A stretch of DNA of 23,842 nt from Neoconidiobolus thromboides FSU 785 (taxonomy: Eukaryota > Entomophthoromycota > Entomophthoromycetes > Entomophthorales > Neoconidiobolaceae), in contig MU626523.1 in NCBI GenBank assembly GCA_025603075.1, positions 1 through 23,842 on the forward strand, in the 5' to 3' direction. The stretch's first letter is position 1; the number at the start of each line of letters is the position of its first letter. The notes under the pieces were generated by a model, which ran no database searches, was not told the DNA's origin, and saw nothing but the letters and a program-made list of their open reading frames with translations. Positions 10,102-20,390 of this stretch are shown in pieces. The position numbers were made by a program, and so were the translations under genes.

Positions 10102-11144
10102 TTAGCAACCTATCCAAGTCAACAATAAGATTTTATCCAATTCTTTATGAAGTTGAATGTTTAAATCTAACATAATAGGCGCGATAATTAATAAATGACT
10201 TTTAGGTTTATAGTCAATATCTAAAATTAACTTATCTAAAGCAAAACTCTCACTGTTAATTACTCCCAAATTTGAGAAGAAGGATAAGAGGAAAGCAAAT
10301 TCATTAAGCGTAAGTCTATAAACATAGTCAATTAGAATTTGCTTTATAAAATTACAGCTATATGGGTTATATTCAGCAATATCACTAATATGATTTCTAT
10401 TAAAATCAAATTATTTTGTATTTTTTGAAGAGGATGATTTTAAATTTCAATATGAATATTATAGATGTTTGGCAATAAAAAGTTGCTTTCGGTAATTTGC
10501 TTGATATATTTACAATATATGGGGATGTTTTTTTTGGCTTCATCACTTTTTCCATTTTTAAATACTATTTAAACAGAAAGATTGTTAGTAAAACTCTCAA
10601 ACTAAAAAATACATTCCCATATATTTCTTTTAATGCTGATAAGTTTAAAAAGTGGAATTAGCTGATTTAGAAAAATAAAGATAACTTAAATAATTAAGAT
10701 CTACCTTGAATTACATCCACGTTATCTTCATCAACTCCCAAAGTACCACTATAAGTATCGAATAACTTTATATTTTTCAATTCAAGATCATCAAAATAAC
10801 TGGTATCAAAAATAGTGTTGAACGTGTTTTGAATTGTTGAATCTAAACCGGAAGTAAGCTTTATATATGTGTTCAACCTAGTTAGACAGTAAATAGCACT
10901 CTGCCCTCTTAGATACAATATTTCTAAATTATTGAACTCGATTTTGATTCTATTTAAATCCAAAAGTGAATTCGTTACTAGAAATTAGAATGAGAGACTT
11001 TAAATCAACTGAGGTTAAATACTTGATAATACCTTTGACAAGTAAGCTATCACAAAAAAGACCCAAAATTTCGACTTGATTTAAACAATCTTTAAATATG
11101 CTTAATAATAAAGAATTTAAAAAAAATAAAACAATTATAATCAC
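10102..11144 (-). pseudogene. Decayed LRR-family gene interrupted by a MITE
   Basis: Read on the minus strand, this stretch shows several short LRR-like frames separated by stops and shifts. The first (11144-10950) contains LNQVEILGLF and VDLKSLILISS. The next (10963-10694) contains FNNLEILYLRG. After the inserted element comes a frame with KQITESNFLLPNIYNIHIEI. The last, ending at 10102, contains LTLNEFAFLLSFFSNL, which resembles LSLNKFSESILSLAPNL near the C-terminus of the F-box/LRR genes. None of the first frames opens at ATG, and no F-box start is visible. The element at 10517-10622 sits inside the former coding region. It is most likely a divergent, dead third member of the tandem family; an intron-containing live gene is less likely given the in-frame stops. 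Confidence 0.6.
10517..10622 (+). mobile_element. MITE-like element, copy B (106 bp), inside LRR pseudogene
   Basis: It starts ATATGGGGATGTTTTTTTT and ends AAAAAATACATTCCCATAT, among the best-preserved terminal inverted repeats in the window. LRR-like reading resumes on both sides, so this is an insertion into former coding DNA. The flanks are AT repeats on both ends, so the target duplication (TA or ATAT) cannot be fixed. Confidence 0.8.
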
Positions 11145-11631
11145 TTTTTTGACTTTTGTAGTTGAACTTCAACTCTAAGTTTAATTTGAAATAAATAATA
11201 AAAAATAAATTCAATTAATAATTTACATAATTGACAATATTATGATTTATAGTCAGATCCTTTATCATCCTGCTATCATTTAAAATAAACCCTTTGTGAA
11301 TCTTTTTATATTGATTATTTTAACACTAATTTTAATTTTTTTATAAACTAGTTATAATTAATTAAGCTACATATCAAAATCAAATCTAAATCTAAATCTA
11401 AATATTTGAAATTATTTATTGTTTAATTGTTTAATCAATATTAATTAAACATAATTAGGAGTTAATTGTTTACTATTAAACTAAAAAAATCATTAACAAA
11501 AATCATATATTAAACAACTAGTATAAAATCATTATATTATATTATGTAGAAAGTCAAAAAAACAAATGAAAATAAAGTTATTTATTAAGAGCAGTAGATA
11601 TAGTAAAAAACATACTAATAAAGCATTAAAC
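11145..11631. other. Intergenic, short AAATCT repeat only
   Basis: There is no gene. A short tandem run of AAATCT (about 3.5 units) lies at 11382-11403. The rest is AT-rich filler. Confidence 0.5.
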
Positions 11632-11738
11632 TAATGGGGATGTATTTTTTTGTTTAAAAATTTTACCAACAATCTTTCCACTCAAATAGCGCTAAAAAAC
11701 CGGAAAAATAATGAAATCAAAAAACATCTCCTAATTAT
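11632..11738 (-). mobile_element. MITE-like element, copy C (about 107 bp, reverse orientation)
   Basis: Relative to the other clear copies this one is inverted. It begins TAATGGGGATGTATTTTTTTG, contains CCACTCAAATAGCGCT and AATGAAATCAAAAAACATCTCC, and ends CTAATTAT. Its terminal bases have diverged more than those of copies B and E, so it is probably an older insertion. Confidence 0.7.
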
Positions 11739-12347
11739 GAGGTTGTTTAAATTAATATCAAAATTTAACTTAATTTAATTTAATTTTTTACAAAGTTAGT
11801 TTTAATAAATTAAAATGATTGAATAAAATATCATTGCTATTTAATTTTAAGATATCTTTATAAATATTAACTAATTTGATATTTTTTAATTTTTTATTAT
11901 TATAACTAATATTTATTAATTAGTTTTTATTATCAATTAAATATTGTGAAATATCCCTTTGCCAGTTCTATAATTGATTGTAATATAACAATCACCTAAG
12001 TTGTCTTCCCGAGCTCAGGTACAATTAACCCCGAACCTTTTATTTTAATTTGGTATAGGAATTTCTGTCATCCGATTCCGAAAGATATTATCTTCCCGCT
12101 TTGATATCCATACTTGTTGAAGTATAAGAGATTTTAGAATATAATAACTCAAGGCTTTTTAATTGAATTGTTCCCTGATATTGCACCTTTAATAAAGCTA
12201 CTAAATATTTTTGATAGTATTCTACGTAGATCTTATAGTAGTATTGTCTATTCTATTTGTCTTACATAGTCCTTACCCTATTACGTGCTATTCTTAATGA
12301 TTCAAGTCTATCTTAGTTACATAAACCAAGACCTTTTAACTCCAACC

Positions 12348-12373
12348 AGTGAGTACCAGATTTCACACTCACT
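12348..12373. repeat. Short hairpin at the inner end of the left arm
   Basis: AGTGAGT (12348-12354) pairs with ACTCACT (12367-12373) across a 12-base loop. It overlaps the arm boundary. The right arm lacks the outer half, so it marks where the two arms stop matching. Confidence 0.45.
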
Positions 12374-12735
12374 ACATCTAAAAAATTATTTAATTGATTT
12401 AATATCTAAAAAGCTTTTATCTGAAAAGTTCATAAAAGTTAATATATAGACAGATACAGGAAATTATTTCAAATCTTGGGAGTTTTTATAGTATATAGTT
12501 AAAAAAATTTATAAAATAAAGTAATTTAAATATTAATCTTAATCTTTTTGCTAAATATTATAGAAAAAACATAGCTAATAAATACTTTATAATAGAAAAT
12601 TAAATACTTTATAATAGAAAAATAATTTTAAAGCATTAGATAAAATAAAAAATATTAATTAATTTTAAAATTTGAGATTTTTATTTATAAACATAACAAA
12701 ACTAATAATTTAACTGTTAATAATAAGTATGAAAG
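12360..12735. other. Spacer of the large inverted repeat
   Basis: This is about 375 bp, AT-rich and without an open frame. It contains a tandem duplication with 22-bp period (AAATACTTTATAATAGAAAA at 12580-12599 and 12602-12621). Confidence 0.5.
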
Positions 12736-13194
12736 CTGGTACTCAGTGGTTGGAGTCAAAAACAGCTATTGCTCGATTGACTACACTATAAGTCGAAAGG
12801 TTTTAGTTTATGTGACTAAGATATGCTTTGATTATGAAGAATAGCATGTAATAGGTTACAAGCTATATAAGACAAATAGAATAGACAATACTAATGTAAA
12901 ATCTATGTAAAATACTATTAAGTAAACTTATTGACTTTATTAAATGTTCGAGATATCAGGGATTAATTCAGTTAAAAAGCCTCGAACTACTATACTCTGT
13001 AAACTCTTTCATACTCTGAAAAGTATAAATATCAAAATGAAAAGATAACATTCTTTGGGATGAAGCTAGAAATTCTCATAGCAAATCAAAATAAGAACGT
13101 GGGATTGGTTTCCTCTGAACTCAAGAACACAACAGCTTAGGCGATTGTTATGCTATAATTAACCATTGGAGTAACAAAGCAATATTTCATATAA

Positions 13195-13935
13195 GAAAAC
13201 ATATGTAATTTTTAAAAAATACAAAGAATACGAGAAATAGTAAAATAATAAAAATATAAGATGTTAAAAAATAGTTGTATTTTATTAAATATAAGAATAA
13301 ATTACACTGTTATTCAATACCTGATAGATTTAAAAAAGTGATATAACTAATTAAAGTTGTAAAGTATAGAAAACAAAAAAAATCAAAAGATTAGCCTTAG
13401 GTTATCTTATAAAAATAATAATGGAAATTTAACTCTCGATATTTGTTAAGCAATCAAGTGGTTTATTAAATGATAAAAATCAGTTATTAAATGTTAATAT
13501 TATTCAAACTATTAATAGTTAAGTTAATAAATAGTTAAAAAGCAAGTAATCATAACAATGAATAAAAATTATTATTATATTGCTTATATTATATAAAAAT
13601 GGTTAATTATAGTTTTAAGGCTAATCACTCCCTCCCCATGGAGCTATTTATCAACTTAGTGATATACCAATAATGTAATTATAACATCAAATAATTTATT
13701 TATTTGATAGCAAATCTACAATGCTGCCTATATATAAAGCAATTAATAATGAATGTTTCTCAATGAAATTTTATAGAAATATGTATTTATTTACATACTA
13801 AAACTTTGATTAATGTCAGTATATATAAGTTATATTAATAGAAGCCTTGTTGGTCCAGAAATTTTAAATTTGATATAAATTTCACTAAATTACAATATAA
13901 AGTATAATGGGAAATTTAAAACTGTCCTAAATACC
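13195..13935. other. Intergenic, no gene seen
   Basis: No gene or repeat-family match is visible. A small patch richer in C (ATCACTCCCTCCCCATGG, near 13624) stands out from the AT background but belongs to no feature I can name. Confidence 0.45.
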
Positions 13936-14043
13936 TTTGGTTTTTAGTAAAGAGTTTATTTTTACAGAATTAAGTAAAGTTTTTAAAATTAAGATTTTTA
14001 AAAATTGGATAAAAAATGAAATCAAACCGGATATCCCCTATAT
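13936..14043 (-). mobile_element. Probable degenerate MITE-like copy F
   Basis: The right half (TTTTTAAAAATTGGATAAA, then AATGAAATCAAACCGGATATCCCC) follows the reverse complement of the element family closely. The left half (AGTAAAGAGTTTATTTTTAC) follows it loosely, and the outer left terminal repeat is not recognisable. The boundaries are approximate. Confidence 0.4.
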
Positions 14044-14582
14044 TATATTTTATTTGGAAATTTGACATCTTTTGAAGAAAATGGTTTATTAAATGAGTTT
14101 TTTAACCAGTCGAATAAATCCAAGTTATAAAAGCTATAATATATAAAATCCAAACATTTAAAAATACAATCCCTTCCTTTAATATATGGTTACAGACATA
14201 AGTTAGAATAATAGAACAAAAATTAATAAAAATTTAATATTCAAATTCTTTTAAAAAGAAGCTTCTATCTTTCTTATTGGTCAAGTTTCTTTTTTACCAA
14301 AATAAAAGCAGCAATACATTATCTAAGATATTAGTATATTAAAAAATCATTTAAGTTTGATTCTCATTGAAATTCAACAGAGAAATGCTAAAATTTAGAA
14401 TCCTGATTACGCTTTACTTCAATTAGTTGCTCTCCTCAATTTTTTATTGAACTTTCATTACATGTAATTTTTTCACTGAATAAAACTACTTAAATAATAC
14501 TTCGAATCTTAGATTTTTGTCAAAAAATAAATAATAGGGAGTATAACACAATTTTTCAATCAGCTGACATAATTTTTTTTCT
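14044..14582. other. Intergenic upstream of the dipeptidase gene
   Basis: No gene is seen. It is AT-rich promoter-side DNA of the plus-strand dipeptidase gene. Confidence 0.45.
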
Positions 14583-14587
14583 ATTGG
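14583..14587 (-). promoter_or_regulatory. CCAAT box (as ATTGG) upstream of the dipeptidase gene
   Basis: The decamer TATTGGTTGA contains an inverted CCAAT, 116-120 bp before the ATG at 14703. The same decamer occurs upstream of the 107-residue protein gene (20970). Likely an HAP/NF-Y site. Confidence 0.45.
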
Positions 14588-14702
14588 TTGATATTAAAAC
14601 CATAATGGAAAATGATCTCACCAGCTAATTGAAAAACGAATATAAATTTAATGAATAGTTGACTAAAGTATTAAACTTTTTTTATAATAATAAAAAAGAA
14701 AA

Positions 14703-16345
14703 ATGAGTGACTTAAAAGCTTTCTATGATTATGTCGATCAACATCAAAATGATTTTATTAATGAATTAAGACAAGTTGTTGCTATTAAAAGGTAATAATA
14801 ATTCCATATAAATTAAGGCTTAATTTAAACTTCAATGTTAGTGTTTCTGCTTCTGTTGAATATCGTTCTGAGGTAATTAAAATGGGAGAATGGTTTCAAG
14901 CCGAGTTAGAAAAATTAGGAGCAACGTAATTTGTTTAACTAACAATAAATCTTCAAACTCACCCTTTTCATATCATCTAGCACCAAACGTGTCGAACCAG
15001 GAAAACAAGAATTAGAAGGACAAACAATTGATTTACCACCCGTTATCTTAGGTCGTTATGGTAATGATCCAAACAAAAGAACCGTATTAGTTTATGGACA
15101 TTATGACGTCCAACCTGCTTTAAAAGAAGATGGCTGGAATACGGATCCATTTACCTTAACTGAAGATGAAGAAAATCGATTAATTGGTAGAGGTGCTACA
15201 GATGATAAGGGCCCTATCTTAGGTTGGTTGTTGGTTATCAAAGCATTTAAAGAATTAGGAATGGAATTTCCAGTAAATTTAATTACTTGTTTTGAAGGTA
15301 AATAATAACTAATAATAATAACTAATAATAACAATCGTATTATTTCAAAAGGTATGGAAGAAAGTTCATCCGTAGGGCTAGATGAAATAGTTTATCAAGA
15401 AGCCAATGGTTTTTTTAGTGGAGTGGATTGCGTTTGTATTTCGGATAATTATTGGTTAGGAAAAGATAAACCATCGTTAACTTATGGATTGCGTGGTGTA
15501 TCTTATTTTCATGTAAGTATTTTAGGTCCAAAAGCGGATTTACATTCAGGTGTATTTGGTGGTACTGTTCATGAACCTATGACCGATTTAATTAACTTGT
15601 TTTCTACTTTGGTAAAACCAGATGGTAAAATTTTAATTCCAGGTATCATGGATCAAGTAGCTCCATTATCTAGTAAGTTTATTATATTTATATAATCAAT
15701 ATTAATTTTTTAATTAACTTTTTAGATGAAGAAGATCAATCTTATAATAATTTAGATTTTTCTATGGATACATTACATCAAGCTTTAGGTGCTAAAAATA
15801 CGATTCATGAAAATGTAAAAACCACATTACAACACAGATGGAGATATCCCTCTTTATCTATTCATGGTATTGAAGGTGCATTTTATTCCCCTGGAGATAA
15901 AACTGTTATCCCAGCTAAAGTAATAGGAAAGTTCTCTATTCGTACAGTACCTAATATGGAACCAGAACAAGTTACAAAATTAGTAGAACAGCATATTCAA
16001 ACTGAATTTCAAAAATTAAATAGTAAAAATCAATTACAATTTACTTGTACTTCTGCAGGTAAACCATGGTATTCTTCTTTTAATCATTGGAATTTTGTGG
16101 CTGGTACTAAGGCTGTTGAAAAAGTATTCAATTGTACACCAGAATATACTAGAGAAGGTGGATCTATTCCAGTTACACTTACTTTTGAAGATGCTTTAAA
16201 AAAGAATGTTTTATTACTTCCTATGGGGGCTTGTGATGACGGTGCTCATTCTATTAACGAAAAAATTGATCGTCGTAATTTTATTGAGGGAATTAAGTTA
16301 TTAGGCACTTATCTTGATGAAATTAAATATGTTAAAATGGAATAA
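14703..16345 (+). CDS. DUG1: Cys-Gly metallodipeptidase (M20 family, Dug1/CNDP2-like), five exons
   Basis: Exons are 14703-14791, 14842-14925, 14981-15297, 15352-15672 and 15726-16345. All four introns are GT...AG and 50-55 bp; splicing gives a 476-residue protein, about the family length. The di-zinc site is complete: His98 (YGHYDVQP), bridging Asp132 (GATDDKGP), Glu166/Glu167 (FEGMEES; Glu166 is the expected general base), Asp195 (ISDNYW) and His445 (GAHSINE). These positions match animal CNDP2 almost residue for residue. The family hydrolyses Cys-Gly and related dipeptides in the cytosol; in yeast Dug1 also acts with Dug2/Dug3 in glutathione breakdown. The dimerisation domain lies between the two halves of the zinc domain (about residues 210-380). 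Intron 3 is almost pure AATAATAACTAAT repeats, giving several possible branch points. The gene converges with the ArfGAP gene. Confidence 0.95.
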
Positions 16346-16373
16346 ATAAATATGAAATAAATATTGTTTAAAA

Positions 16374-16442
16374 TTTATATTTTATATTTTATATTTTATA
16401 TTTTATATTTTATATTTTATATTTTATATTTTATATTTTATG
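16374..16442. repeat. Heptanucleotide minisatellite (TATATTT)n
   Basis: About ten near-perfect units of a 7-bp repeat start roughly 30 bp after the dipeptidase stop codon. A short AGAGATAT-rich run follows at about 16500-16522. Both lie in the 205-bp gap between the two convergent genes and may provide AT-rich 3'-end signals for both. Confidence 0.8.
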
Positions 16443-16549
16443 TTTTATTTTACTAATAGGATCTAAATCAAACAAAATTGATAATAAAAGGAAGAAATAG
16501 AGAGATATAGAGATATAGAGAGACAATAGTAATTTGAAATAAATTAATA

Positions 16550-18421
16550 TTAAAATTTTGACCATTCGTCTTCTTGATCATCCCATGAATTATTTTTTTG
16601 ATGTTGATTTCTACCTTTCCTTAATTGAGCTCCACCTAATTTATTATTTTTAATATTACTCTTACTAACTTCTTCTTTTTGATCAAATGATTTCCATCCT
16701 TCTTCTTCTTGTTCTTCTTCGTCATAATAATTATTTTGTTGTTGTTTATTTATATTATTAAAATTATTAAAATTATCTTCTTCCTCATCCCTTTCTTCAT
16801 CTTGATCATAATATTCATATTTATCATCATTTTGATCATAATCATTAGTATCTACTTGACCATATCTACCACTTGATTGATTACCCGAATTTAAATAATC
16901 CGAAAACATAGAAAATCCTCTACTACCAGTTTCTTGAACCTAGAAAGACAGCATATTAATATTTCATTTCATTTTTACATAATCCAATCTATTAACCACA
17001 CTTACCGTTTTTGAAAACATGGAAACATATGATGATACTTTACCATGTAATTCTGGATCTCGAACAGTTTCACTTAATTTTTCACCAGCTGGTTGCAATA
17101 TATTACTATTAATTGTTTTGGCTCCTTCAACTGCAGTAGAGACTGCAGTGGATGCCCCAAAGGATAATAGAGAAAATCCCTTGCTTAAAGTACCCATAGG
17201 ATCTACTAATAAATCTCCAATATCAGGTACTTCTCCTGAACTTGAGCTTGGTTGGGGATCTAATAAGATATTAAATATAAATTATATATATGTTAAATTA
17301 TAATGGGATTAAATTACCTGGTGTATTACCAAATCCTGTATAACGTCCTCCTTGATTGGGAGGTAGATGGCTAAACAATAAATAATAAATATTATGATAA
17401 ATATTATAATAATAAATATAATAATAATGATAAATACAATAATAATTTAGTAATAATAAACTTACTCAGGACGAGTATCATTAGCTTGCCCAAGTTTGGC
17501 AAAATATTCTTCATTATGTGCTTTTGTTGATGATTGTTGATGATTGTTAAATGGTGAACTACTATTAGATCTATCATTAGAATGAAAACTATGATTGGGA
17601 GATAAATTTTTTGATCTAAAATCGGGTTTGTTTGAATTATTATTTTTTGATGATTTATTAGTTGCTCCTAGTTTATTCACGTTCTTTTTGTTATTAACAT
17701 TAATTTTACTCTCTTTATTACTGTTTATTGATTCTTCAACTTCATCGTCTTCGTTAGAAGGTACCCATTCTTTTCCTTCCACTTCAGCAGCTAACTAAAT
17801 TAATGTAAAATTAATATATATTGTTGAAAATTATTTTATAAAAATTTACTTTTTCTTTATATTGTTTAGCAAATTTAGAATGATATTTTTCTTCAATTGA
17901 CATGTTTTCTTTATATTCACTACTACTTTTAAAAAATTCCAATGCTTTGCTATTACCACCTAACTAGTAATAAAAATGTTAATAAATTTATTAAATTATT
18001 TAAATAAATAATAATATTTTAATAATATTTTAATATTTTGCTTACATCCATTTTTTTAAATTGTTGCTCATTCCATCGATCCATTGTAATAGAACGTACA
18101 AAACTAATAACATAATAATATTAATTAATGAATATTTAATTATTAATAACATATATTATTATTATTATTATTATTTACCTAATATGTACACCTAAAGAAC
18201 GATGTTTTCCGGAACAATCCAAACAAAACAATATACCATAAGTTACTGAGGCCCACTGTGGATTAGGAGAATTACAATCGATGCACCTCTAAATTAATTA
18301 AGAATATCAATTTAAATATAATATAAATTAAGTATCAAATAGTAATAGTATAGAAACTTACTTTATTCCCTTCCCTCTTTTGAATTTCTTGTAATTTACT
18401 TAAATACTTATTACCTGACAT
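16550..18421 (-). CDS. GCS1: ArfGAP, ArfGAP1/Gcs1 type, eight exons
   Basis: Exons (minus strand) are 18421-18362, 18288-18179, 18103-18046, 17963-17850, 17794-17466, 17370-17318, 17259-17006 and 16939-16550. Introns are 55-95 bp with GT...AG ends, and the spliced protein has 455 residues. It activates GTP hydrolysis by Arf1 on Golgi membranes during COPI vesicle cycling. The ArfGAP zinc finger is Cys22-x2-Cys25-x16-Cys42-x2-Cys45, with the arginine finger Arg50 in [12 protein letters not shown], then [15 protein letters not shown]. Residues about 110-220 are Asn/Ser-rich linker. A Ser/Thr/Gly-rich amphipathic stretch (about 263-300) resembles the curvature-sensing ALPS motifs of this family. 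The tail is very acidic and ends in tryptophan motifs (GWKSF at Trp408; [12 protein letters not shown] at Trp445/Trp452), like the delta-COP-binding motifs of ArfGAP1 and Gcs1. Splice ends were chosen by frame and homology. Confidence 0.92.
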
Positions 18422-19170
18422 TTGTATTATATTCGTATTATTATACTATTTATATATATAATTATAAAACTTAGTTTTTAAAAATGATTATTTTCTTAAT
18501 AAAATATTGTGCCATCCTTTTCTAACTTAAAAAATTTAATTTCGAACCAATCATTATTAATTATGTCCGCTTAGATAAACCAATTACCTTAGTTTAAGTG
18601 GATGAAAATAATGGAATTTGAGTTCTTTAAGTGATGAGTTTATTTACCAATGTATTGATATTTAATACTTTAACTTTATTAAGGCTGCGTTTTATCAATA
18701 CTGATGATATTGTTATTATAATTAATAAGCATTAATAGATGATAAACTATTATAATTTATTAATTTCTGATTTATTAGCTTTGATTCTTCCAATTATGTG
18801 TTTTATAACTTGCAGAACTTTTAAGTTTGATAAAATTTCAATTAAAAATTTAATTCAAAACTAGTTTAATAACTAAAAATTATTTTTATTTGACAATAAC
18901 CTAGTTTTATCTATACTATTCTTATAAAAAGTTATGAAATATAATAAAAAATAAACTCTATTAATAAAATAAAGTATATCTCCTTATTAATCTAACCTTT
19001 ACTTTCAAGTATTGACCAGTGCATTCATTTCCTTATTAGAAAATTTCAAAGCTAAAGCTAAACCTGAATCTTAAGAATGCGCACTTTCTCTACAGAAATA
19101 TTAAAAAATTGTCACTATTCCATCAGCCTTGAGTGTGATGAATTCAAATATGAATGTTCAAAGAAATAAT
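18422..19170. other. Intergenic, promoter side of the ArfGAP gene
   Basis: No gene is seen. Two CCAAT boxes lie within 165 bp of the ArfGAP start. The remainder is AT-rich up to the next inverted-repeat element. Confidence 0.5.
18547..18584 (+). promoter_or_regulatory. Paired CCAAT boxes upstream of the ArfGAP gene
   Basis: CCAAT occurs at 18547-18551 (in GAACCAATCA) and 18580-18584 (in AAACCAATTA), about 126 and 159 bp upstream of the ATG at 18421. The 33-bp spacing is roughly three helical turns. Confidence 0.45.
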
Positions 19171-19267
19171 ATATAGAGACGTTTTTTTGGCTTCATTACT
19201 TTTTCCATCTTTTAAGCGCTATTTGAGTGGAAAATTGTTAGTAAAACTCTTAAATACATCCCCATAT
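19171..19267 (+). mobile_element. MITE-like element, copy D (97 bp)
   Basis: It begins ATATAGAGACGTTTTTTTGG, contains TTCATTACTTTTTCC and TTTTAAGCGCTATTTGAGTGG, and ends ACATCCCCATAT. It is about 10 bp shorter than its relatives, partly from loss of an A-rich stretch before the right terminal repeat. Confidence 0.8.
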
Positions 19268-20390
19268 TTAAAGCCAAGCTTCATTCTATTTATCTATAAA
19301 TAGTTCCCATTCATTTCAATGTTTGTGATATACAATAGTGAGGTTTAAGATAATCAATTTTGATTTCGTATTTTGATTTTACATATATACTCAGGTTAAA
19401 GATAAGTTGATATTATTGTTAAATATGTTTGGCAAGATATTTACGAAATTAAAAAATAATGATAGTTATTTATTTACAAGTAGAAAATGAAAGAATTAAA
19501 AACATGAAGTATAAAGACTAGAAAAATAAACTATTAACTATATTAATTAATCTTTATTCAACCTAAAAAAACAAAGAATAAATAAACCGATCAACAAAAA
19601 TGACAATCATCAAAAAGCAGTTTGCTCAGAGATCTTGGTGTAAAAATTTGTCCACAAAAAATTTTCGACTCCTCGAAATTCAGGTTTGCAAGTTTTTAAT
19701 CATAGCCAACTCATTCATTCTACTCAATATAAAACATTTGAATTACCTAATAAACAATAGATTAATATTTGTTATTTAAATTGAATTGTGCATAATGTGG
19801 CAGAGATTAACAGCAACTTCAGTTAAAGTAGTAGTTACATAAATTTTAAGTACTATTGATACGCCGGCAAGCGTTAGTTACTTAAATATTCAAACGCAAA
19901 TTACAATAATGACCATCATATGTAGCTTTGTTAATTCACTCTTTATACTCTTATTCAATATAAATAAAATTATCAAACTTACCTTATAAAATGTATAAAC
20001 ATAATTCTTATCAAATAAATGACAATCTTTTTATATTACAAGTTAACCCCTGTTTGAAAAAATGGAATTTTTTCTCTAAAATTGATTGGTTCAGAAGTGA
20101 GTAAAGCGAGTTTTTTTGCAAAATATGAGAAGACATTTAAAATACAATTTAATGAAGCATTCTTTTTGATAAGGTTAGAAACTGAGTGAGAATTGGTTAT
20201 TCTGAATAGAGTAAGTTGAAGTTAAATATTTTTTAATATCATAATATTAATATTTATATATAGTATAATAATTATTCTATAAAAATTCAGAAAAATAACA
20301 TAATATATTAACTAAAAATAAGTGTATAAGAATATAAAACAAAATCTTGAATTCAATAATTAAATTTTCATTTCATTTATAAATAATATT
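19268..20390. other. Intergenic, no gene seen
   Basis: This is about 1.1 kb downstream of the 107-residue protein gene. Stops are frequent in all frames. Two stretches near 19700-19765 and 19925-20000 share a loose pattern (TCAATATAAA, ACCTWATAAA), but too weakly to call a repeat. Confidence 0.45.

Larger units (their letters stand above)
11941..13194. repeat. Large imperfect inverted repeat (foldback-type), arms about 420 and 460 bp
   Basis: The left arm (11941-12359) is the reverse complement of the right arm (12736-13194) along its whole length, with small indels. Anchors include 26 identical bases (12239-12264 against 12868-12893), the inner ends ACTCCAACCAGTGAGTACCAG and CTGGTACTCAGTGGTTGGAGT, and the outer ends around GGATATTTCAC and GCAATATTTCAT. 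The right arm carries about 30 extra bases near 12760-12795. I see no open frame. By eye the arms are roughly 65-75% identical, so the structure is old or fast-evolving. It could be a foldback transposon with long terminal inverted repeats, or two copies of one dispersed repeat (SINE or solo LTR) inserted in opposite directions. Confidence 0.75.

Noticed and set aside
11382-11403. AAATCT tandem run as an interstitial telomere tract
   Set aside because: It has only about 3.5 units and does not fit the usual TTAGGG fungal telomere unit. It is a simple repeat.
12736-12780. tRNA-like A box (TGGTACTCAGTGGTTGG) and weak B box (GCTCGATTGAC) at the inner end of the right arm, suggesting a tRNA-derived SINE
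   Set aside because: The B-box match is poor, the spacing is off, and it is absent from the left arm. I keep SINE only as one alternative for the inverted repeat.
15101-15334. Minus-strand 77-codon frame inside the dipeptidase gene
   Set aside because: It is a shadow of exon 3 of the M20 peptidase, whose reading frame carries the metal ligands.
19700-20000. Two loosely similar stretches (near 19700-19765 and 19925-20000) as a diverged duplication
   Set aside because: Similarity is limited to short AT-rich words and could be chance. It needs a computed alignment.
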